From JBGPJM01 sp041485385 (lineage in GTDB: Bacteria; Planctomycetota; Phycisphaerae; Phycisphaerales; UBA1924), in assembly GCA_041485385.1 (NCBI GenBank), contig JBGPJM010000055.1, positions 1 to 23,912 of the forward strand: a stretch of 23,912 nucleotides of DNA, read 5' to 3'. The notes beneath the pieces are model-generated. The model had not been told where the DNA came from. It saw only the letters and a list, made by a program, of their open reading frames with translations, and ran no database searches. A program made the translations under genes and the position numbers. Below are positions 16,327-23,548 of this stretch, one piece after another. Every line of letters starts with the position of its first letter. Positions within the stretch are counted from its first letter, which is position 1.

Positions 16327-16797
16327 ATGACAACTTCTCGGCGAAACCAGTGTAACAGCGCGCGGGGAAGCCAGCCAAGGGGAACGTGGGGCAGGAGCCG
16401 CTTCATTGCCGTGCTGATCTGCGTGGGAGTGGCCACAACGGCGCACGGCAGCGGTAACGGGCAGGCCATGGCTGCCTTGCCTGGTACCGCTTCCAGCGTC
16501 AATTCCGCGGCCGACAACTCGTGGCGAGACTTGTTCCTTTACTGGTTGAACTTCCTCTGGAACCTGCTGGAGGGGGACGGGCCGCTGAACTCCGATCCAG
16601 CAACGGCGATGTCGCAGGTCTGCAACTGGTGGGACGGGCACGGATGGCCGACAGGGATGACGGCCAACGACAAGGCCAACGCGCACTCTGCGATCGGTGC
16701 GGTGCGGGATCTGCTGGCCACCGCGCCGGCGGGCATCGACCTGGCCGTGGTCGCGAGGATGAAGACGACGCTGACGAGCATGGAGGCCGCCCTGTAG
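16327..16797 (+). CDS. Small exported protein of unknown function
   Basis: The 156-residue product has no family I recognise. A basic N-terminus (residues 1-24) and a hydrophobic stretch FIAVLICVGVATTAHG (26-41) look like a signal peptide, with cleavage likely just after. The mature part is unusually rich in Trp and aromatics (WRDLFLYWLNFLWNLLEG, then CNWWDGHGWP), followed by an Ala-rich helical region to the end. The AAGGAGG ribosome-binding site at 16314-16320 is close to perfect, so it may be strongly translated. It is divergent from the ECF sigma gene (136 bp between starts) and 21 bp upstream of the interrupted HTH gene, probably in one transcript. Being a target of the ECF factor is possible but unproven. 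Confidence 0.75.
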   Translation: MTTSRRNQCNSARGSQPRGTWGRSRFIAVLICVGVATTAHGSGNGQAMAALPGTASSVNSAADNSWRDLFLYWLNFLWNLLEGDGPLNSDPATAMSQVCNWWDGHGWPTGMTANDKANAHSAIGAVRDLLATAPAGIDLAVVARMKTTLTSMEAAL

Positions 16798-16818
16798 CGG
16801 CCCAGGAAGGCGGATCGA

Positions 16819-17235
16819 GTGACACAGAGGCAGCCGAGCGACCGCGGCTCGACGCAGGGCGAGGCGTTCTGCGGATACGAGCCCGGGCTGACGGACCGGA
16901 TCCTGCTGGTAGTGGGCGGGCTGTCGGTCGAACAGATCGGAACGATCACGGACTCGCCGGTGGACGAGGTCCGACGGGTGCTCGAGGGGGGCACGCCGTC
17001 GGTGGCGATGCTCGTGGCTCTGTGCGAATGATTCGGTGTGGGGGGGGACTGGATGCTGCTCGGGCGTGGGCCGATGCGCCGGACGGAACAGGTGCCCCGC
17101 CTGCTTCTCGAGGCCAAGCTGACGGACCTGATCATGGCCCTGCAGACGCGCATGGGGCTCATCGAAGGGACAACCCCGGCAGCGCCGGCGCTCGGTGCGG
17201 CGGAGCGGGTTGAAGCCAGGGCGAACCGGCGCTAA
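16819..17235 (+). pseudogene. HTH (XRE-like) regulator gene with an in-frame TGA
   Basis: A GTG start with AGGAAGG at 16804-16810 opens a frame of 70 codons that ends at TGA (17029-17031). The same frame then continues open to 17235 without any shift. The first part has a helix-turn-helix (LSVEQIGTITDSPVDEVRRVLEGG, about residues 35-58) running into SVAMLVALCE. The sequence directly after the TGA, FGVGGDWMLLGRGPM, is the normal continuation of this DNA-binding family, where an Arg or similar residue would fill the gap. A final helical segment (LTDLIMALQTRM) follows. The simplest reading is a CGA-to-TGA nonsense mutation. A functional 70-residue truncated product, restart at GTG 17038, or a sequencing error remain possible. 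Confidence 0.72.
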
Positions 17236-17523
17236 GGGAGGCGTCGCGGGCCGTGGAAGGCTGAGCGAGGGGTCTGGTCGCCGCCGTTCAGTCCGCGCTG
17301 CAAGACCATTTGTTCCCCGAGGGGGACGCAACCGGCCCGACCGCGCCCATCCGGGCGACCGATGAATCTCGAGACGCAACCGCAGCGGAGCGTGGTGCGA
17401 ACAACCGTTCTTTGTGGACGCGAGGCGTCCACGCCGACGGCCGCGCGGTGGTAGACTGCAGGGACAGAGGACCGTCCCGCGGGGCCTGCCTTGGGCGATT
17501 CCCGTCTGGACGGAGTTTGTTCG
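17236..17523. other. Intergenic region upstream of the PilT-like gene
   Basis: No gene is supported in these 288 bases. A perfect 8-bp inverted repeat, GTGGACGC/GCGTCCAC around GAG, lies at 17414-17432. TAGACT at 17452-17457 could be a -10 box about 67 bases upstream of the start codon, but I see no fitting -35 sequence. The hairpin has no T-run, so it is not a standard terminator and may be an operator. Confidence 0.4.
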
Positions 17524-18807
17524 ATGGACGAAAACCAGGTGGCAGGTATGTCGCCGCCGACGGCGGCCAAGCAGGCAGGAGGCTTGGGCGCAGGGAACGA
17601 TCACTCCGCGCCGGCGAGCGCGCCGAGCAGCAGGAAGAACGGCACGAAGATGAGCGTGACAAGCGAAACGCAGACTGATGAAGCCATTGCGGGCCACGTC
17701 GTCATGGATCCCGACCGGAAGCACGACCCGCACGAGACGCGGTTCGGGAAGTTCCTGCAGGCGGCGATCAAGTTCGAGGCTTCGGACCTGCTGCTGAAGA
17801 CGGGCAAGGCGCCCGTCATCCGTCTGCGGGGCTCGCTCAAGACTCTGGAGGCCGAGCCGATCTCGAACGACGAGTTCCTCTCCATCGCCCAGCACATCCT
17901 GACGGAGGAGCAGTTCGCCGATCTGCACAAGCTGGGCTCGGTGGACTTCGCGTACGACTACGACGAGAACAACCGCTTCCGCGTGAACCTGTTCCAGGCG
18001 AAGGGGAAGCTGTCGGTGGCGGCCCGGTTGATCACGAGCAAGATCCGACGGTTCGAGGAGTTGTACCTGCCGCCGACGATGAGCGAGATCGCCATGCAGC
18101 CGCAGGGCATCGTGCTGCTCTCGGGCGTGACGGGCTCGGGTAAGAGCACGACGATCGCCGCGATGCTGGACTACGTGAACGAGCGGAGGTCGGTGCACAT
18201 CGTGACGATCGAGGACCCGATCGAGTACATCTTCAAGGACAAGAAAGCGACGATCAACCAGCGCGAGATCGGGATCGACTGCCTGAACTTCAAGATCGCG
18301 CTGCGGGCGCTGGTGCGGGAGAACCCTGACATCGTGCTGGTGGGGGAGATGCGCGACCAGGAGACATTTGAGGCGGCGCTGCACGCGGCCGAAACGGGCC
18401 ACCTGGTGTACGGGACCATCCACGCCAGTTCCACGACCGGCACATTCAGCCGCATCTACGGCCTGTTCCCGGCGGAGGAGGTGGAGCAAGTCCGGAAGAT
18501 CCTTGCGTACCAGATGCGGGCGTTCGTCTACCAGAAGCTGCTGCCGACGCTGCACCCGAACATCCACCGCATCCCGGCCCTGGAAATCCTGATCAACAAC
18601 ACCGTCGTCCGGAAGCACATCCTGGAGGGGCGGGAGGGGGAGCTGCGGGAGTTCCTCAAGTCCGTGGAGGCCCAGCAGGTGGGGATGCGCGACTTCAACC
18701 AGTCGCTGGTGGAACTGGTAGAGAAGGAAATGATCCACATGCGGGTGGCGATGGAAGCCACGCCCAACGCCGACGAGCTGATGATGAGGCTGAAGAAACT
18801 CGGGTAG
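17524..18807 (+). CDS. PilT-type (type IV pilus retraction) ATPase
   Basis: This is a cytoplasmic secretion-superfamily ATPase of 427 residues. All nucleotide-binding elements are intact: Walker A GVTGSGKST (201-209, Lys207), Asp box TIEDPIEYIF (228-237), Walker B DIVLVGEMRDQET (269-281) and His box TGHLVYGTIH (291-300). Overall layout matches PilT/PilU, which disassemble pili to power retraction. The ATG at 17524 follows GGAG by eight bases; a TTG at 17491 and an internal ATG at 17650 are alternatives. Residues 1-65 form a low-complexity extension not usual in PilT. No pilin, PilC or PilQ gene is in the window; the downstream genes for a degenerate GspE relative and a CvpA-like protein are its only visible partners. 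Confidence 0.9.
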   Translation: MDENQVAGMSPPTAAKQAGGLGAGNDHSAPASAPSSRKNGTKMSVTSETQTDEAIAGHVVMDPDRKHDPHETRFGKFLQAAIKFEASDLLLKTGKAPVIRLRGSLKTLEAEPISNDEFLSIAQHILTEEQFADLHKLGSVDFAYDYDENNRFRVNLFQAKGKLSVAARLITSKIRRFEELYLPPTMSEIAMQPQGIVLLSGVTGSGKSTTIAAMLDYVNERRSVHIVTIEDPIEYIFKDKKATINQREIGIDCLNFKIALRALVRENPDIVLVGEMRDQETFEAALHAAETGHLVYGTIHASSTTGTFSRIYGLFPAEEVEQVRKILAYQMRAFVYQKLLPTLHPNIHRIPALEILINNTVVRKHILEGREGELREFLKSVEAQQVGMRDFNQSLVELVEKEMIHMRVAMEATPNADELMMRLKKLG

Positions 18808-18817
18808 AAGGTGGGCT

Positions 18818-18892
18818 GGCAGGGCGGGGCCGGTCGCTCTCTGATCCGGGACCGGGCGCGGGAGAGACCACCAAAGCCGGACGCGCCCTGCC
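18818..18892 (+). other. Nested hairpin between the PilT-like and GspE-like genes
   Basis: GGCAGGGCG (18818-18826) pairs perfectly with CGCCCTGCC (18884-18892). Inside it, GGTCGCTCTC pairs with GGGAGAGACC with one mismatch and one wobble. The element starts 10 bases after the PilT-like stop. It lacks a following T-run, so a simple intrinsic terminator is unlikely; transcript processing or stability control between two unequal partners is possible. Confidence 0.4.
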
Positions 18893-19013
18893 GCGCCGGA
18901 TCGCCCCTGCGGTCCGTCACTCAGCTCCAATCCCTTCGCGATGGCGGTAGGATGAGTGCCGCGGCAAGACATTTCCCCCCCTATTCGATCCGAACAGAGG
19001 CCCCGAGACCGGC

Positions 19014-20789
19014 ATGGTGACAGCTTCGATGAATCTCCAGAATGTATTGGTGCTCGGCGGCGGGCTCGTGCTGGTGTCGTGGTGGAAGCCGCTGCTTCTG
19101 CTGGTGACGGTGCCGCCGTGGGCGATCGTGATCTCGAAGGTGTACGACAAGCACGCGGCCCAGTTCCACCTGCCCCGCCGCAAATGGAACCTCTTCCACA
19201 TGTGCATGGGGGTGGCGGCGATCGCGGCGTTCGTGCTGATGTCGGTGAAGAACGACTTCGGGTTCCTGGCTTCATGGGCGGCGACGCTGGCGATCCTGGC
19301 AATCGATCTGGTGGCGTACGCGGTGGTAGCGAACAAGGACGAACGCGTCCCCGAGCGGTTCCATATCAAGCTGAACATGGAAAAGTTCGCGGAGGCCCGC
19401 GAGGCCAAGCGGGCCGCGAAGCGGCAGGCCAAGGTGACCCTGGTCATCAAGAGCGCCGACGAGAAAGGGAAGCTGTCGGTGCTGGTGGCGGCGCCGCAGA
19501 CTGACACGCCGGAGTACGAGGTGCGTGCCGCGGCCGAGAGCCTCTACGAAAAGGCGATCGAGGCCCGGGCGTCCCAGGTGGATATCGGACCGACGGGGAA
19601 GGACGGTCAGTACGCGGTCTCGTTCCTCGTCGACGGCGTGCGACAGGCCGGCGAGGCGATGCCCGCGGCTGGCGCGCTCAAGATCATGGACTTCTGGAAA
19701 TCCGCGGCAAAACTGGACGTCGCGGACCGCAGGCGCAAGCTGGTCGGCACGGTGGGGGTGGAGAAGGAAACGACCAAGCACTCGATGCGGGTGACGAGCA
19801 TCGGCGCCCAGGGCGGCATGCGGGTGACGCTGCTCCTTGACCCGGACAAGGCCGTCGTGCGCAAGCCTGCCGAACTGGGCCTCCTGGACATGCAGATGGC
19901 GGAGCTCAAGGCGATCGTGGAGGAGGAGAAGGGCGTCGTGCTGTTGGGCGCGCCGCCCGACGGCGGGCGGACGACAACGCTGTACACCGTCGTGGGGATG
20001 CACGACGCGTACACGAAGAACGTGCAGACCGTCGAGACGGACCCGCAGGCGGCGCTGGAGGGCATCCGGTGCAACAAGTTCGAGCCGGAAAAGGAGGGCG
20101 CCGAGTTCAGCACGACGGTGCGGTCCGTCCTCCGGCGCGACCCGGACGTGGTGGGCGTCGCAGAGTTACCCGACGCCAACACCGCCAAGGAGATCTCCAA
20201 GGCCGACGGCGAGCGCACCCGCACCTACGTGGCGATGCGGGCCGACGGCGCGCTGCAGCTCATCCAGGCTTGGGTGAAGGCGGTCGGCGAGCCCAAACAG
20301 GCCGCGGAGTGCCTGCACGGCGCACTGGCCCAGAAGCTCCTGCGAAGGCTGTGCCCCAACTGCCGCGTCGGATACCCCCCGTCGGCGGAGATGCTCAAGA
20401 AGCTGGGGATCCCGGAAGGAAAGGTCCAGCAGCTGTTCAAGAAGGGCGGGCAGGTGCTGATCAAGAACAAGCCGGAGATCTGCCCTGTATGTAAGGGGAT
20501 CGGCTACCAGGGGCAGACGGCGGTGGCAGAGGTCTACAGGATCGGGCCGGAGGAGCGGGAACTGGTGGCGGCGGGAAACCTCACGGCACTGCGGGCGCAG
20601 TTCCGCAAACGGGGCCAACCGACCATCCAGCAAGCGGCGATCCGCAAGGCCATCGACGGCATCACCAGCGTCGAAGAGGTGATGCGGGTGACGGCGGAGG
20701 GCGGAGCCCCCGCCGGGAGCGCCGGCGCCGCAGGGCCGGGCGCCGGCGGCGGGACCCCGGCCGCGGCGGCCGCGGCGCAGCCGAACTGA
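19014..20789 (+). CDS. Membrane-anchored GspE/PilB-like protein with degenerate ATPase motifs
   Basis: The 591-residue protein has an N-terminal membrane region (hydrophobic segments near residues 10-40, 62-78 and 84-106), a linker, then a GspE/PilB-like domain from about 165 to 560. The ATPase core has drifted. Walker A reads GAPPDGGRTTTLY (312-324), with Arg319 for the catalytic Lys. The Asp box is VETDPQAALEGI. Walker B is RRDPDVVGVAELPD, with Pro for the usual Arg. The His box is missing (RTYVAMRADGALQL). The four-Cys zinc element is kept (CPNC at 447-450, CPVC at 490-493) along with GYQGQTAVAEVYRI. The C-terminus is a Gly/Ala/Pro-rich tail. Membrane anchoring and loss of P-loop chemistry suggest a scaffold or platform role. 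The start is uncertain; ATG 19029 is an alternative. Confidence 0.85.
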   Translation: MVTASMNLQNVLVLGGGLVLVSWWKPLLLLVTVPPWAIVISKVYDKHAAQFHLPRRKWNLFHMCMGVAAIAAFVLMSVKNDFGFLASWAATLAILAIDLVAYAVVANKDERVPERFHIKLNMEKFAEAREAKRAAKRQAKVTLVIKSADEKGKLSVLVAAPQTDTPEYEVRAAAESLYEKAIEARASQVDIGPTGKDGQYAVSFLVDGVRQAGEAMPAAGALKIMDFWKSAAKLDVADRRRKLVGTVGVEKETTKHSMRVTSIGAQGGMRVTLLLDPDKAVVRKPAELGLLDMQMAELKAIVEEEKGVVLLGAPPDGGRTTTLYTVVGMHDAYTKNVQTVETDPQAALEGIRCNKFEPEKEGAEFSTTVRSVLRRDPDVVGVAELPDANTAKEISKADGERTRTYVAMRADGALQLIQAWVKAVGEPKQAAECLHGALAQKLLRRLCPNCRVGYPPSAEMLKKLGIPEGKVQQLFKKGGQVLIKNKPEICPVCKGIGYQGQTAVAEVYRIGPEERELVAAGNLTALRAQFRKRGQPTIQQAAIRKAIDGITSVEEVMRVTAEGGAPAGSAGAAGPGAGGGTPAAAAAAQPN

Positions 20790-20803
20790 GACTCACCGTT
20801 GAG

Positions 20804-20820
20804 CGCACCGCTGCGGTGCG
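20804..20820 (+). other. Short hairpin ahead of the CvpA-like gene
   Basis: CGCACCG and CGGTGCG form a perfect 7-bp stem around CTG. It lies between the GspE-like stop and the ribosome-binding site GGAG (20827-20830). It may tune translation of the downstream gene or be incidental. Confidence 0.3.
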
Positions 20821-20837
20821 ACGATTGGAGACGCGGC

Positions 20838-22628
20838 ATGATCATGCAGGCCATTGTGATCGGGACGGTGATTCTCCTGGCGTACATCTGGGGCTCGCGC
20901 GGGTTCTTCTCCGCGCTCCTGCACATGTTGTGCGTCATCGTGGCCGGGGCGGTCGCCCTGGCGCTGTGGGAGCCGCTCGCGTATTTCATCCTGGACAAGG
21001 CCAGCGGCCAGTGGATGGTCGACATGGCTTGGGGCGTCGGGCTGGCGATCCCATTCGCCCTGACGCTGGCGGTGATCCGGATGACGATGGACAAGGTCGT
21101 GCCGCTGAACGCCGACCTCGACGGCGTGAGCAACCTAGTGGGCGGGATCGTCTGCGGCGCGGTCGCGGGCACGATCACGGCGGGGATCCTGGTAATGTCG
21201 CTGAGCATGCTGCGCGTGAAGCAGGACTTCGCGATGTACAAGCCGATCCAGTATGACAACAACGGGTCGCTGGTGAGGAAGTCGGGCCTGATCTACCCGG
21301 CCGACCGGATCACGACCTGGTTCTACGGCTACACCTCGGAGGCGGCGTTCCGCAGCGCCACGCCGCTGGCGGTGTGGCGCCCCGACATGGCCGACGACGG
21401 GCAGTTGCTCCGCACGAACTTCAACGAGGGACGGTCGCGCCAGACGCTCAAGCCCAGCGCGTTCAGCGTGCTGGGACGCTACACGGTGGGTGCTAACGGG
21501 CGTCTGACGGTCGATCAGCTGCTCGCGCACAGCTTCTCGCCGGGGAAGCACGGCGTCACGAAAATCGATGGCGAGTCGATCAGCGGCGCATCGAAGGATT
21601 ATTACCTTGACGCCTTCGTCGTGAAGTTCAAGAGCGGGGCCAGGGAGAAGGAAGGGCGGATCGTCGTGGGAAACGGGCAGCTGCGCCTGGTGTGCCGCGA
21701 CGCGGACGACACGGCCTCGATCTCGCTCCAGCCCGTGGCGCTGGTCTCGCAGGGGGACCAAAAGGCGGCCGACCGCATCGACTACGGCCGGTGGCGGTTC
21801 GACAAGCAGGAGGTCTTCATCGCGTCGGTGGGCGGATCGGAGGACCCCCCGATGGCGGCCGAGTTCCTGGTGCCCAAGGGGTTCCACCCGCTGGCGCTCT
21901 ACGTCAAGGGCGTGCGGGTCGACGTCTCCGAGAAGAGGGCGTCGAAGGACTACGATACGCCGGTTCTGCGCGACGCGGCCATCCGCAACCGCTCCATCGT
22001 GCAGGTCTCGGAGGGCGGCGGCACGGGCGAAGCGAAGCTCAACCGCGGCGGGGCCAAGACGGTCAACCTCGGCGACAGCTCCAGGATCGACGCCCCGGTG
22101 CGCGTCGTCGACAGCGTGCTGGCGGGCGGCATCCTGAACAAGGACAACATCAAGGGCCTGCAGATCGACGATAGCCAGAAGATCCTCGACGGCGAGGCGC
22201 AGTTCACGAACCAGGACCTGCAGAACCGCGGGCTGCCCCAGAACCTGCAGGTGCGCCGCCTGGCCGCGACCGAGGACACCAGCATCGTGCAGGTCGACGT
22301 CAGCCTGAAGTCGGAACTGAGCCTGGTGTACAACCAGGCGGCAGTGGGCGCGACCGGCGCACCCGTGCTGATCGACTCGCTGGGGCAGCGATACGCGGCC
22401 GTGGGGTTCATGTACCAGGACTCGACGGTGACGCACATCCGGTTCCTGCCAGGATCGCCGATCCAGTCGATCTCCGATCTGCCCAAGGGCGGACCCTCGC
22501 CGAGCCGGCAGGACCAGAAGTTCATCCTGGTGTACCGCGTGACGGCCAACGTGGACGTGACAGCCTTCGCGATCGGTGACACAGTCGTGGCGGAGTTCTC
22601 ACCGAAGCTGCACGTCATCAAGCGGTAG
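20838..22628 (+). CDS. CvpA-like membrane protein with a large C-terminal extension
   Basis: The 596-residue protein starts at an ATG with GGAG seven bases upstream; an in-frame TTG at 20799 is less likely. Four membrane segments lie near residues 3-18, 24-50, 60-83 and 97-125. Spacing and motifs resemble the CvpA (colicin V production/membrane) family, including SRGFFSALLHML and the Gly-rich DGVSNLVGGIVCGAVAG. CvpA proteins are usually under 250 residues; here about 470 further residues follow, with no family I recognise. They contain beta-strand-like alternation and a repeat-poor composition, and a location outside the cytoplasm is likely but not proven. The gene follows the GspE-like gene by 48 bp, so shared expression and function in one envelope complex are plausible. 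Confidence 0.8.
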   Translation: MIMQAIVIGTVILLAYIWGSRGFFSALLHMLCVIVAGAVALALWEPLAYFILDKASGQWMVDMAWGVGLAIPFALTLAVIRMTMDKVVPLNADLDGVSNLVGGIVCGAVAGTITAGILVMSLSMLRVKQDFAMYKPIQYDNNGSLVRKSGLIYPADRITTWFYGYTSEAAFRSATPLAVWRPDMADDGQLLRTNFNEGRSRQTLKPSAFSVLGRYTVGANGRLTVDQLLAHSFSPGKHGVTKIDGESISGASKDYYLDAFVVKFKSGAREKEGRIVVGNGQLRLVCRDADDTASISLQPVALVSQGDQKAADRIDYGRWRFDKQEVFIASVGGSEDPPMAAEFLVPKGFHPLALYVKGVRVDVSEKRASKDYDTPVLRDAAIRNRSIVQVSEGGGTGEAKLNRGGAKTVNLGDSSRIDAPVRVVDSVLAGGILNKDNIKGLQIDDSQKILDGEAQFTNQDLQNRGLPQNLQVRRLAATEDTSIVQVDVSLKSELSLVYNQAAVGATGAPVLIDSLGQRYAAVGFMYQDSTVTHIRFLPGSPIQSISDLPKGGPSPSRQDQKFILVYRVTANVDVTAFAIGDTVVAEFSPKLHVIKR

Positions 22629-22641
22629 GACCACAAACACT

Positions 22642-22686
22642 GAGCGCGAAGGGCGCGGAGACCGCGAACACGGTGAGGAACAGGAA
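22642..22686. repeat. Degenerate 9-nt periodic repeat
   Basis: Five consecutive 9-mers read GAGCGCGAA, GGGCGCGGA, GACCGCGAA, CACGGTGAG and GAACAGGAA. The strand is purine-rich and the unit step is constant. It lies in the 155-bp gap between the convergent ends of the CvpA-like gene and rplI. An imperfect hairpin follows at 22690-22717 (GGCCCTGCG with CGCAGGCC, one bulge), without a T-run. The rest of the gap shows nothing else. Confidence 0.5.
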
Positions 22687-22783
22687 GAAGGCCCTGCGGC
22701 AACGATCTGCGCAGGCCTCTGCTCTGTCGGAGCGATCTCGGCTGCTTGCCCTGCCCGCGCCGGTGCACGGCGGCGATTCTCGA

Positions 22784-23548
22784 TCACTCCTTGCCCTTGC
22801 CTTTCTTCTTCTCGCCCTTGCCGCCCTTGGCGCCCTTCTCGGACTTGCCCGGCTTCTCGGCGTCGGCGGCGACCGGCTTGCCGGTGTCCTCGCCCCTGAT
22901 CCTCTTCTCGACCTTCCAGCCCTTGACAACCGTCTCCTCCTCCGGGATGAGATCGAAAGACCGCTTCTTCCGCATGCCGCCATCCGGGCCGGCACCGCGG
23001 CGCTCCCGCTCCACGGCCCCCTTGGAGCCGGGCTCGATCAGGTTGCCCTCGACGTCGAAGTCCATCTCCGGTTTTTGCTCGGACTCGATCTTGCGGTCCG
23101 GAATGATGTTGAGCTTGATCACGGCCTCGAGATCGGCCTCGAACTTGATGTGGACGTCGTAGTGGTCCACGCGCTTGATGGCGTGCGGAAGGCGGACGTC
23201 GCGCGGGCGGAGGTGGAAGCCCTTGTCGCCCAGGAGCTTGACGATCTCCTGCTGCGTCACGGCGGCGTACAGCACGCCCAGGTCGTTGCACGACCGCTCG
23301 ATCGAAAGCTCGAACCCCGCCAGTTTCGTCACCGTCTCGGACCGGGCCTTGCGGAGCTCGGCGAGCTGACGCTCCGCCTCGGCCCGCTTGGCGCCCAGCG
23401 ACCTGACCAGCTCCTCGGAGGGGGTCGTGGCCAGCTGCCGCGGCATAAGGAAGTTCCGGGCGTAGCCGGTGCGGACCGTCACTACGTCGCCGACGATGCC
23501 GAGGTTGTCGACGGATTCGGTGAGCAGGAGCTGGATGTTCTTGGCCAT
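22784..23548 (-). CDS. rplI: Ribosomal protein bL9 with C-terminal extension
   Basis: bL9 binds 23S rRNA near the base of the L1 stalk and supports translational fidelity. The N-terminal domain is clear: MAKNIQLLLTESVDNLG, then GDVVTVRTGYARNFLMPRQLA (20-40), the L9 signature. A charged connecting helix (about 45-75) leads to the C-terminal domain with GVLYAAVTQQEIVKLL (91-106) and LPHAIKRVDHYDVHIKF. Standard L9 ends near residue 150; this one continues to 254 with a charged extension and a final Lys/Gly-rich tail (from about 228). The ATG at 23548 is set by the domain start and an AAAGGA upstream; the frame to 23644 is leader. The usual neighbours rpsF, ssb and rpsR are not immediately upstream. 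Confidence 0.96.
   Translation of the reverse strand: MAKNIQLLLTESVDNLGIVGDVVTVRTGYARNFLMPRQLATTPSEELVRSLGAKRAEAERQLAELRKARSETVTKLAGFELSIERSCNDLGVLYAAVTQQEIVKLLGDKGFHLRPRDVRLPHAIKRVDHYDVHIKFEADLEAVIKLNIIPDRKIESEQKPEMDFDVEGNLIEPGSKGAVERERRGAGPDGGMRKKRSFDLIPEEETVVKGWKVEKRIRGEDTGKPVAADAEKPGKSEKGAKGGKGEKKKGKGKE

Noticed and set aside
17029..17031. Selenocysteine recoding at the TGA in the HTH gene
   Set aside because: The position is normally a charged residue in a DNA-binding fold with no redox role, and I could not see a clear selenocysteine insertion hairpin after it; a nonsense change is simpler.
17414..17432. Intrinsic terminator after the HTH gene
   Set aside because: The 8-bp stem is perfect but no T-run follows and it lies about 180 bases past the stop, so I list it only as a palindrome.
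16255..19302. 1015-codon minus-strand open frame
   Set aside because: It runs antisense across several unrelated genes and gaps, including the PilT-like gene, and shows no domain.
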